Shown here: positions 16,413 through 22,880 of the stretch, one piece after another
Layout of the letters: each line of letters starts with the position of its first letter
Numbering within the stretch: position 1 is the stretch's first letter
Origin: Planctomycetota bacterium
GTDB lineage: Bacteria > Planctomycetota > Planctomycetia > Isosphaerales > Isosphaeraceae
Length of the DNA stretch: 22,880 nt
Reading direction: 5' to 3'
Assembly (NCBI GenBank): GCA_021818605.1
Contig: JAKAUH010000299.1
Span: 1-22,880, forward strand
The notes under the pieces: generated by a model
What the model was told of the DNA's origin: nothing
The model's database searches: none
Seen by the model: the letters and a program-made list of their open reading frames with translations, nothing else
Translations under genes and position numbers: made by a program

Positions 16413-16859
16413 TCGAGATCTCCGCCGCCGGTTCGAGTCGCCGGTCCGGTTGCTGGTCACGCCGTCACGCACACTCGGTATCCGGCCGGACAGTCTTCCC
16501 TTCCGGCCGCGGGTGCCGAGCCCGGACCACCCTCTTGACAACAGGACGCCGGGCGCGCTGCATTTCCCACTCTCCATTCTAACGAAAGATTCGGCCGGAC
16601 ACGGTCCGGATTGGTGCAAATCTGACCCGCGACCGGAGAAACAACCGGCAATTCCCCCACGGCTGGGGCCATGGACACATCCCGTCGATTGCCCCGGACT
16701 GGCGCCTTTCGCCCTCCTTGCCCGGGTGGATGGGTGCCCTTCTATTCTTTTCGGTGTCCCTGGCTCACTTCGGCTTATGCCAATAGAATGGCCGGTGACG
16801 ATGGCAGCACGGCCCGTCAGAGGACGGGATCATGACCGACCCGTAGGCAGCGGGAGTCC
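16413..16859. other. Divergent intergenic region (helical-repeat gene / pyruvate kinase)
   Basis: 447 bases between two divergently transcribed genes, expected to hold both promoters. On the plus strand a TTGACA occurs at 16535-16540, but the hexamer 17-18 bases on is poor (CTGCAT/TGCATT), so no promoter is called. No riboswitch, tandem operator or convincing palindrome was seen. Open frames here are extensions of the neighbours or shadows. Confidence 0.55.
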
Positions 16860-18395
16860 ATGGTGATGAAAGCTTTTCGCAAAGAGCAGCTCGGGAAGGT
16901 GCGGACCAAGATCGTGGCGACGCTCGGCCCTGCGTCGAGCGACCCGACGATCCTCCGCCAGATGGTCGAGGCCGGAGTGGATGTCTTCCGGCTCAACTTT
17001 TCGCACGGGACGCACGAGCAGCACACTCGGCAGCTCCGGGCGATCCGCCAGATTGTCGAGGAGACGGGAATCCAGCTCGCCGTACTCCAGGATCTCTGCG
17101 GCCCCAAGATCCGCCTGGGCGCGATCCCCGGCGGCGTGGTGGCCTGTGACCACGATGGCGAGTTCTTGCTGACTGCCCCGCCTGGGACGGGGAACGATCC
17201 GTATGTCCTGAACTGCTCGCATCCCTCGCTCCCCGGCGAGCTGGAGGTCGGCCAGCAGGTTTTGTTCGCCGACGGCACCGTGGCCATGGAGGTCGTCGCT
17301 CGCGAGCGGGACGGCGCCCGGCTGCGCGTCACGCTGCCCGGCCTGATCCGGTCGAACCAGGGGATCAATGTCCCCGGCGGGGCGCTGAGCGTCTCGGCCC
17401 TGACCGAGAAGGACATCGCCGACCTGGAATGGACGGCCGCGCATGATGTCGCGTATGTCGGGCTGTCGTTTGTCCGGCGGGCCGAGGACGTCGCCACCCT
17501 GCGCCACGAACTCGAGCGCCGCGGCAGCCGCGCCCGGATCATCGCCAAGATCGAGAAGCGCGAGGCCCTGGCCAACCTCGATGCGATCATTGCCGAGACC
17601 GACGCGGTCATGGTGGCCCGCGGCGATCTGGGGGTCGAGCTCGACGTCACCCGTGTCCCGGCTGTGCAGAAGCGAATCATCGACGCCTGCCGGCGGGCCC
17701 GGGTTCCGGTGATCACGGCGACCCAGATGCTCAACAGCATGGAAACCTCCAGCCGCCCGACTCGCGCCGAGGCCAGCGACGTGTTCAACGCCGTGCTCGA
17801 CGGCACCGACGCCGTGATGCTCTCGGGCGAGACGGCCGTCGGCGCCTACCCGGTCGAGGCGGTCGCCATCATGAGCGAGGTCGCCGCCGAGGCCGAGGCG
17901 TACCTGTTCGCCCGCGGCAAGGACGGTGATGGATCGTCCCCCGGCCCGGACGAGGAGGGCCTCAGCCCCGTGCCGATGGGACGTTGGGAGGTCGTCTCCG
18001 AACGGGCACGCGTCGCCCGTGCCGGCCAGGTCCGGCCCATCACCGAGTGTGTGGTCGAGGCCGCCAGCCTGATCTCGCGCCGGCTGAACGTGGCCCTGAT
18101 GATCGTCGCGACCAACTCGGGCCGCACCGCGCTGGCCATCTCGAAGCAGCGCAACCCAGCTCCGACGCTCGCGCTGGCCCACGATGACCACACAGCCCGC
18201 GCCATGTCGCTGTTCTGGGGCGTGACCCCGCTGCCGATGCCCGACCTGCCCGAGCGTGCCCAGCGCAAGGCCGCGATCGAGGATTGGTGCAAGTCCCGCG
18301 GTCTGCTGGCCAGCGGTGATCGCGTCATCGTCCTCCGCGGCTCCGCCCCCGACGACCCTACCCACAACGAGATCGTCGTCCGCGTGGTCCAGTAG
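16860..18395 (+). CDS. pyk: Pyruvate kinase
   Basis: 511 residues catalysing phosphoenolpyruvate + ADP to pyruvate + ATP, the last step of glycolysis, in the cytoplasm. Seen motifs are TLGPAS (21-26), RLNFSHG (44-50), DLCGPKIR (78-85), IIAKIEKREAL (227-237, with the catalytic Lys230), VMVARGDLGVE (250-260), ITATQMLNSM (285-294) and RPTRAEASDVFNAVLDGTD (299-317). GPKIR carries Lys where K+-dependent enzymes have Glu (GPEIR), which predicts a K+-independent enzyme. An acidic, Gly/Pro-rich insertion at about 353-395 sits between the barrel and the C-terminal domain and explains the length above the usual ~470. GGGAG at 16852-16856 is close to the ATG at 16860; starts at 16863 (GTG) or 16866 (ATG) are better spaced. 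The gene is monocistronic by context, with minus-strand genes on both sides. Confidence 0.97.
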   Translation: MVMKAFRKEQLGKVRTKIVATLGPASSDPTILRQMVEAGVDVFRLNFSHGTHEQHTRQLRAIRQIVEETGIQLAVLQDLCGPKIRLGAIPGGVVACDHDGEFLLTAPPGTGNDPYVLNCSHPSLPGELEVGQQVLFADGTVAMEVVARERDGARLRVTLPGLIRSNQGINVPGGALSVSALTEKDIADLEWTAAHDVAYVGLSFVRRAEDVATLRHELERRGSRARIIAKIEKREALANLDAIIAETDAVMVARGDLGVELDVTRVPAVQKRIIDACRRARVPVITATQMLNSMETSSRPTRAEASDVFNAVLDGTDAVMLSGETAVGAYPVEAVAIMSEVAAEAEAYLFARGKDGDGSSPGPDEEGLSPVPMGRWEVVSERARVARAGQVRPITECVVEAASLISRRLNVALMIVATNSGRTALAISKQRNPAPTLALAHDDHTARAMSLFWGVTPLPMPDLPERAQRKAAIEDWCKSRGLLASGDRVIVLRGSAPDDPTHNEIVVRVVQ

Positions 18396-18729
18396 CTCCA
18401 ACAGACCAGACCAGACCAGACCTGCGCCACGGCGTGCGAAATCGGATGCATCGATCCTCCCGGCCCGACCGGTCCGCGGGACCCATCTGCGCGCCGGCGG
18501 GCCGCGCGGTTCGCCGCAGAGACCACAACGCGGCCTCCGTCCGCAACAGAAGAGGGTGCGCGATGAAGGATCCCAATCCCATGGAGATCCCGGCGACCGT
18601 CAATCCCGGGGTCCGCCTGCGGCGCCCCCGGGCCATGTTGGGGAATGCCTTCGCAGGGGAAGATTCAGACCCGGCGGGGCCGCAGAACTCGGCCCAGCAC
18701 CGCGCAGGTGTGCTCTGGGTCTGCCTGCC
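18396..18729. other. Convergent intergenic region downstream of pyk
   Basis: 334 bases between convergent genes. It holds a short tandem repeat, (AGACC)4 at 18403-18422, and a weak hairpin GGTCC-GCG-GGACC at 18471-18483 without a T-run. An open plus frame from an ATG at 18563 (MKDPNPMEIPATVNPG) continues antisense into the protease gene and shows no domain, so it is not called. No intrinsic terminator for pyk was identified. Confidence 0.55.
18403..18422. repeat. Short tandem repeat (AGACC)4
   Basis: Four exact head-to-tail copies of the pentamer AGACC, starting eight bases after the pyk stop codon. It is non-coding. It is probably a slippage product with no assigned role. Confidence 0.85.
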
Positions 18730-19986
18730 TCATTCGACCCGGTCGAGTGCCGAGGCAGGAGCGGCGGCGCGGGAGGCCGCGGCGCGGGAGCGCGACGAAC
18801 GCGAACGACCGCGGGTGGTTCCGCGGGAGCTGCGCGCGGGCTGCGGCCGAGCCGGCTCGAGACCCTCGACCCGCGACATGACGAGCTGGCCGCTCTCGGG
18901 AGTGAACTTGTAGGTGAAATGGCGGTGGAAGCTCTGGCCGAGCAGGGGTGCGATGTTCCCCTTGCCGGCGGGCATCACCGCGGCAGTGACGCCGTTGACC
19001 GTGAACCGGCCGACGCGCATCGTGGGGATCGTCACCTCCCTCGCCTCGACGACCGTGCCATCGGCCGTCTCGCACCTGACGATCGGGGCCGTTGGGCCAG
19101 GGTTGACTCCGATCTCCTCGGCCAGTTTCGCCGGGATCGTCGTGAGACCGGCGCCGGTGTCAAACACCATCGGCCGGACCACCTTGCCGTTGAACGTCGC
19201 GTCGACCCAGAAGACACCGCCGCGCTTCTGCAAATTCACGGCGTCGGTCATGACCGATTGCTCGGCCCGCTCCAGCAGCTTGATACTGGCGGCGAACTGG
19301 GCCGACGGGCCGAGACGGGGTTTTGTCTTCGACGACTGGCTGAGGGCCGCAATGGCCTGCTTGACCGCGTCGGCGGCGGCGAGCGAAGCATAGGATTTCT
19401 GAGCGTCGTCGACCATCTGGCGAAGGTCGAGAACGGCCTGGATGAAGCCCTCGCGGCGGCGGGAGACCTCGGCCTGGAGGCGGTCGCGAGTCGCCGGGTC
19501 GGCCGCCGGGCTGGTCCGGAGCAAATTGATCCGATCGGCCAGGCCGTTGTACATCCCCACGGCCTGGCTGCGGCGAGCGACCAGCGCGTTCCGCTGGGCG
19601 GTGACCTGGAAGTTGCCCACGGGCATGCTGCGGATCCGCTCGTCCAGCGCGGTCATCTGCTGGTTGAGCGCGACGCGCTGGGCGAGCATCTCGCGCACCT
19701 GGGCCTGGTCGTTGACGGCCTGCCTCTCGAGTTGCGAGCGGCGGCGCGCGGCCTGAAGCAACTGGTTGTGCAGAGCCTTCAGCTCGGTGGTCCTTTTGTG
19801 GATCTCGCTCTCGGCCGGGAGGACGTAGGTCGAGCCGACCTGTTTCAGCCCGCGTGCCTTCAGGACGTCCACCGGCGCGTCCTGCCTCGCCACGGCGCGG
19901 GCGGACGCCACGGGGCCGGTCACCATCAGCAATGTCACCGCGAGAACCAGGCCCGCGCCGCAACGAGGGCGGCCGTGAGAAGACAT
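18730..19986 (-). CDS. Secreted coiled-coil retropepsin-like aspartic protease
   Basis: 418 residues from an ATG at 19986 with GGAGGAAC just upstream; the open frame extends to 20070 but lacks a ribosome site there. The signal peptide is about residues 1-30. A coiled-coil region (about 55-245) contains LPAESEIHKRTTELKAL and later KPRLGPS. The protease domain (about 256-372) has GGVFWVDATFNG, the active-site FDTGAG (275-280, Asp276), VTIPTMRVGRFTVNGV and LLGQSFHRHF, a single-lobe clan AA pattern that would act as a dimer. The Ser/Arg/Ala-rich tail is low-complexity. It probably cleaves exported substrates, identity unknown. The gene directly upstream encodes a paralog with the same coiled-coil part but no protease domain, so the two may form a heteromer. 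Confidence 0.88.
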   Translation of the reverse strand: MSSHGRPRCGAGLVLAVTLLMVTGPVASARAVARQDAPVDVLKARGLKQVGSTYVLPAESEIHKRTTELKALHNQLLQAARRRSQLERQAVNDQAQVREMLAQRVALNQQMTALDERIRSMPVGNFQVTAQRNALVARRSQAVGMYNGLADRINLLRTSPAADPATRDRLQAEVSRRREGFIQAVLDLRQMVDDAQKSYASLAAADAVKQAIAALSQSSKTKPRLGPSAQFAASIKLLERAEQSVMTDAVNLQKRGGVFWVDATFNGKVVRPMVFDTGAGLTTIPAKLAEEIGVNPGPTAPIVRCETADGTVVEAREVTIPTMRVGRFTVNGVTAAVMPAGKGNIAPLLGQSFHRHFTYKFTPESGQLVMSRVEGLEPARPQPARSSRGTTRGRSRSSRSRAAASRAAAPASALDRVE

Positions 19987-19990
19987 CGAC

Positions 19991-19998
19991 GTTCCTCC
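19991..19998 (-). promoter_or_regulatory. Shine-Dalgarno site of the aspartic protease gene
   Basis: GGAGGAAC on the minus strand, four bases before the ATG at 19986. It fixes the start at MSSHGRP and excludes the 28-residue upstream extension. Confidence 0.75.
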
Positions 19999-20134
19999 AG
20001 TCCCTGGCGCCGCGGCGTCCGATGCCCACTCGTGCCGGGCCCTCCGGGCCGGCAGGATCGTCTCATTCATCCGGATGAGTCGCGTCGGGTCGGACCGGAC
20101 TCGACCGCATCAGATCGCATCGAATCGGCCGGGA

Positions 20135-20953
20135 TCAGAAGGGCGAGGCCGAGTCGCCGGCTGGCGCGGCCTGTTTCGTCGTTCTGGACCGGCGACCCCT
20201 GCGGCCGGCTCGACCGGACCCGGAATTTCCCTCGGCCGAGCCGCGCTCCAACTGTTCGAGCATCTTGATATCGAGGCGGATCGTGTGTGACGGTCCGAGC
20301 TTGGGCTTGACGCCCGCGGAGCCCTCCGGGACTTCGAGCCACTTCTGGACGCGCGGCTCCTTCGCCACCGCGGCGTATTTCTCCTGAAGGCCGTCGACCA
20401 GCTTGCGCAGGTCCTGCACGGCCAGGTTTCGCTCCTCCCGGCGGTTGCGTACGTCAGCGTCAGCCTGAAGGCGGGCCTTGGGGTCGAACTTCTGGTTCTT
20501 GACCTGGTTCAGGAAGGCCGTGCCCTGATTGACCTCCGCCTGGAGCATGTTCCTGTTATAGGTGAGCTGCTGGTAGAGAGCGTAATTGATCGGGTAGCCG
20601 CGGCGCTTCGGGATGCGGTTGAGCGCATTTCGGGTGGTGTTCAACTGGGCCTTGTACTGGTTGAGCTGGGCGTTCAGCAATTTGAGCTGAGCCTGGTGCT
20701 GCTCGGGACTGGCCGTCATTTGCTGGCGGGCGATGTCCTGGGAGAGCTGGCGAGTCAGTTGGCGGACCTCCTTGGCCTTGGCGTGAACCTCGGACTCGGC
20801 CTCCAGGAGGAGAAGCGGACCGGAGCGCCTGAGGCCCAGCTTGGCCAGTTCGGTGTCGGAAGGCCCGCCACCGGCGCGGACCCCGACACCCGCAGCGAGT
20901 GCCGCCAGGCCGAGGAGTCCGCCGAGGATCCGCCCCATTGTGCGCCGCCGCAT
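20135..20953 (-). CDS. Secreted coiled-coil protein, protease-less paralog of the downstream gene
   Basis: 272 residues from an ATG at 20953 with GGAGGG eight bases upstream; the longer open frame to 21427 overlaps the NYN gene and is spurious. The signal peptide is about residues 1-27. Residues 36-66 (LAKLGLRRSGPLLLLEAESE, VHAKAKEVRQL) align with residues 42-72 of the aspartic protease, and later ARLQADA, LRKLVDGLQEKYAAVA and KPKLGPS align with its RLQAEV, LRQMVDDAQKSYASLA and KPRLGPS. Gln-rich helices (about 65-110) favour a coiled coil. Where the protease domain would start, this protein instead ends in a short Gly/Ser/Arg tail. A partner, chaperone or decoy for the protease is plausible; function is inferred only from paralogy. 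Confidence 0.82.
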   Translation of the reverse strand: MRRRTMGRILGGLLGLAALAAGVGVRAGGGPSDTELAKLGLRRSGPLLLLEAESEVHAKAKEVRQLTRQLSQDIARQQMTASPEQHQAQLKLLNAQLNQYKAQLNTTRNALNRIPKRRGYPINYALYQQLTYNRNMLQAEVNQGTAFLNQVKNQKFDPKARLQADADVRNRREERNLAVQDLRKLVDGLQEKYAAVAKEPRVQKWLEVPEGSAGVKPKLGPSHTIRLDIKMLEQLERGSAEGNSGSGRAGRRGRRSRTTKQAAPAGDSASPF

Positions 20954-21075
20954 GCGAATGCCCTCCGCGCGCTTGCTGACCGGTTCAGGATCGATTTGAC
21001 CCTCAAGATCATCATACGCCGGGGTCGCCGCGCGATCAAATCGCGGGCTGGCCGGCCGTCGGCCGGGGAGGGCCT

Positions 21076-22008
21076 TCAACGTCGGTGCCGGCCCGACCCG
21101 CGCCTGTCGCGGCGGGGGGCACCGCCGGAGGGGAGCGGGATTGATGGTGCGGGCAGCCCCGGTGCGCCCGGTGCGGCGGTCGCGGCCGCGGTCGCGCCGG
21201 TGGTGCGGGCCTCGCGCTCGCCGCAGAACCGCGTGACGACGTAGGTGCCGCTCTTGGGGTTGCGCTCGATGTCGGCCAGGGCGAGGTTGTCGGCCTCCTC
21301 GAGCAGGTGCGTGAAGCTTCGGTAGCCGTAATAGCTCTCGTCGAACGACGGCTTCTTGCGCTTCATCGTGTCCTTGATCATCGAGGCATAGAGCACCTCG
21401 TGATTCTCGCGCCGCAGGGCGTAACACGCCTCGATGAACAGGCTGAAGACCTCACGCTGCCGCTCGGGCAGGTTCGGCGGCAGATACCCGGCCAGGTCGG
21501 TGGCCATCTGCTGCTCGGTTTGCTCCTGGCGCTCGAGGTCCTCGTAATAGATGAATTCGTCGCAGTTGTCCCGCAAAAGGTCTGAGGTCGAGCCCTTCAT
21601 CCCCAGGCCGATGACGTGCTTGCCGTTCTCCTTGAGCTTGGAGACCAGCGGCGAGAAGTCGGAATCGCCCGAGACGATGACGAACGTATCAACGTGGGGT
21701 TTGCTCCAGGCCAGGTCGATGGCGTCGACGACCAGGCGGATGTCGGCAGAGTTCTTGCCGGTCTGCGACCGCTTGGGAATCTCGATCAGCTCGATGGCCG
21801 ACTCGTGGAACGGGGCCGTGTAGAGGGGATAGCGGCTCCAGTCGGCGTATGCCTTCTTGACGATGAGCTTCCCTTTTTCGACCAGCCGCTCGAGCACCTT
21901 CTGGATGTCGAACTTGATCTTTCGCTGATTCTGGAAACCGATCGCCAGGTTCTCCAGGTCGATGAAGACGGCGAGGTTCCGTTCGCGTTCCACCTTGGAT
22001 ATGGACAA
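21076..22008 (-). CDS. NYN-domain (PIN-like) putative RNase with LOTUS-like C-terminal domain
   Basis: About 310 residues. The NYN/LabA domain (about 9-160) has NLAVFIDLENLAIGF (Asp17), TGKNSADIRLVVDAIDLAW (Asp89) and FVIVSGDSDFSPLV (Asp115/Asp117). This is the acidic set of metal-dependent PIN-like nucleases. Residues about 185-262 (FSLFIEACYALRRENHEVLY, MKRKKPSFDESYYGYRSFTH) look like an OST-HTH/LOTUS RNA-binding domain. The tail is Ala/Pro/Arg-rich. The likely role is cytoplasmic RNA processing or decay. A TTG at 22008 is preferred: GGAG lies nine bases upstream and homologs begin close to the ERERNLAVFID segment. An ATG at 22089 would add 27 low-complexity residues and lacks a ribosome site. 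The gene is 122 bases upstream of the coiled-coil gene on the same strand. Confidence 0.9.
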   Translation of the reverse strand: MSISKVERERNLAVFIDLENLAIGFQNQRKIKFDIQKVLERLVEKGKLIVKKAYADWSRYPLYTAPFHESAIELIEIPKRSQTGKNSADIRLVVDAIDLAWSKPHVDTFVIVSGDSDFSPLVSKLKENGKHVIGLGMKGSTSDLLRDNCDEFIYYEDLERQEQTEQQMATDLAGYLPPNLPERQREVFSLFIEACYALRRENHEVLYASMIKDTMKRKKPSFDESYYGYRSFTHLLEEADNLALADIERNPKSGTYVVTRFCGEREARTTGATAAATAAPGAPGLPAPSIPLPSGGAPRRDRRGSGRHRR

Positions 22009-22408
22009 CTTGCGTGGCTCCGCCCGTGTGAAAACCCCAACACCTGGTCGGCCCGGACGGGACCGCAGCCGACCGGTCCCACGACGCATCTCGGGTCGAT
22101 GGTGGGAGAAATGCTCCCCTGGCGTTGACGATACTGCAATCGATCGAAGATCGCAACGTGAGATGCGTCAGGAAGTTTCGACCCGTGCCGTCGTCCGCCG
22201 GCCACTTCCTCAACGCGCCCCGGCCGGCGTCGGTGCCCCTCTTCCCCAGACAACGGCATGCCTCGGTAAACCGGTCCTTTCTCTTCTTCTAAATGGGTGG
22301 AATGGGTAATATCTTCCATTTGGGCTGATTTGCGAGACAATAGGCATGGAAAGTGGAGGAACGCAGTTGCGGGGGTCTACAAAAAGAATGGCAACGGGAG
22401 AAAGCGAG
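22009..22408. other. Divergent intergenic region (NYN gene / YTV-like gene)
   Basis: 400 bases between divergent genes, if the TTG start of the NYN gene is right. No promoter hexamers, palindrome or RNA gene could be identified with confidence. The stretch 22270-22400 is more AT-rich than the coding sequence, as expected for promoter DNA. Open frames on both strands give low-complexity translations. Confidence 0.5.
22396..22400 (+). promoter_or_regulatory. Shine-Dalgarno site of the YTV-like gene
   Basis: GGGAG ending eight bases before the ATG at 22409. It favours that start over the in-frame ATG at 22388, which has no purine-rich site at the right distance. Confidence 0.65.
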
Positions 22409-22880
22409 ATGGTCGTGCAACGAGCCGCACAGCTTCTGTTCGTAGCCGGGGTCGTCCTGGCGGGGATGGGTCTGACGGATCGAGGTCAGGCGTGGGGTCA
22501 GGCGGGGACGGCGGCGACTCCGCAGGCGGGCGCCGGCGGAGCCGCGGCCTCGGCGCAGGGTGGGGCGACGGTTCTGGTCCCGCAGACCCAGACGGTGTAC
22601 GAGACGGTGCAGACGACGCAGTGCGTCCAGGTTCCGGTCACGCACATGCAGACCTGCTACCGCACCGAGTACCGCACCGAGACCGTGCCGGTAACGCGGA
22701 TGGTGCCCGAGACAGTGAACGAGACCCGGACGGTGACAACGTATGTGCCACGGCAGCAGGTGGTCCGCCGGCCTGTGGTGCGGCTGGTCTGCGAGCCGGT
22801 CACCATGACGAGGCGCTGCTACCGGCCCGTCCCCGTGACGAAGAACGTGACGACAACGGTCTATGAGAGTCGCTGCTCGA
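22409..22880 (+). CDS. Secreted Cys/Thr-rich protein with YTV-like repeats (partial, runs off right edge)
   Basis: 157 residues are visible from an ATG at 22409. Residues 1-30 form a signal peptide (LLFVAGVVLAGMGL), then a Gly/Ala linker. From about residue 54 the protein is a string of short imperfect beta-type repeats: TVYETVQTTQCVQVPVTHMQ, YRTEYRTETVPVTRMVPE, TVNETRTVTTYVPRQ, with evenly spaced Cys. This resembles the YTV-type repeats of planctomycete secreted proteins, thought to belong to the cell envelope. Two short motifs recur: PVT (in VPVTHM, VPVTRM, EPVTMT, VPVTKN) and a Cys-Tyr pair in TCYRTE and RCYRPV. No enzymatic motif is visible. The C-terminus lies outside the window. Confidence 0.8.
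   Translation, partial: MVVQRAAQLLFVAGVVLAGMGLTDRGQAWGQAGTAATPQAGAGGAAASAQGGATVLVPQTQTVYETVQTTQCVQVPVTHMQTCYRTEYRTETVPVTRMVPETVNETRTVTTYVPRQQVVRRPVVRLVCEPVTMTRRCYRPVPVTKNVTTTVYESRCS

Noticed and set aside
16535..16564. TTGACA followed by a weak -10-like hexamer, as a pyk promoter
   Set aside because: The -10 candidate is poor, and planctomycete promoters often deviate from the consensus, so a single hexamer is not enough.
16830..18401. Long minus-strand frames (523 and 329 codons) opposite pyruvate kinase
   Set aside because: Antisense to an unmistakable pyk gene.
18563..18913. Possible small plus gene starting MKDPNPMEIP with a GAGGG upstream
   Set aside because: It runs antisense into the protease gene and becomes Arg/Ala-rich low complexity; no independent support.
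18256..20268. Plus-strand frame of 670 codons
   Set aside because: Antisense to the aspartic protease gene and overlapping the end of pyk; no domain in the translation.
1..22880. CRISPR arrays, rRNA, tRNA genes
   Set aside because: No regularly spaced direct repeats, rRNA-conserved segments or recognisable tRNA cloverleaf signatures were seen on either strand by eye.

Overview
This 22.9 kb, high-GC window looks like chromosomal DNA of a planctomycete, most likely of the Isosphaeraceae type. The evidence is a giant secreted repeat protein with an 'LExxExRRLLS'-like N-terminal motif, a YTV-like Cys/Thr-rich secreted protein, a NYN-LOTUS protein, GTPase/GAP1-like genes, and many secreted proteins of unknown function. 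The organism assignment is inferred from protein family recognition, with no database search. Most genes lie on the minus strand. Pyruvate kinase and the gene entering at the right edge are the only convincing plus-strand genes.

Layout. 1-4843 (-): the N-terminal 1614 residues of a giant secreted protein (parallel beta-helix, six DUF11 repeats, a Calx-beta-like domain and a C-terminal beta-rich region), running off the left edge. 4844-6187: a gene-poor stretch with the decayed, multiply frameshifted relic of an IS630-type transposase and a large palindromic repeat. 6188-7745 (-): a TlpA-like thioredoxin-fold protein with a CVPN active site and a small one-helix membrane protein. 7905-12739 (-): a compact cluster in transcription order of a P-loop GTPase (TM segment, helical repeats, C2-like C-terminus), a UPF0175 antitoxin, a DUF3368 PIN-type toxin broken by a one-base frameshift, a GAP1-like protein and a class I methyltransferase. 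12740-12960: a second copy of the palindromic repeat with perfect 27-base arms. 12961-16412 (-): a secreted helical-repeat protein, a small protein built from two acyl-carrier-protein halves in permuted order, and a membrane-anchored protein.

16413-16859 is a divergent intergenic region. 16860-18395 (+) is pyruvate kinase, the only clear housekeeping gene. 18730-20953 (-) holds two paralogous secreted coiled-coil proteins. One carries a retropepsin-like aspartic protease domain and the other ends where that domain would begin. 21076-22008 (-) is a NYN-domain putative RNase with a LOTUS-like C-terminal region. A YTV-like secreted protein begins at 22409 (+) and leaves the window.

The most interesting unit is 7.9-16.4 kb. 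GTPases paired with GAP1-like proteins have been proposed as NTP-dependent conflict or signalling modules. Here such a pair is interrupted by a toxin-antitoxin module, coupled to a methyltransferase, and lies downstream of a secreted/membrane gene set that includes a permuted ACP-like protein. Whether this is one functional system is inference.
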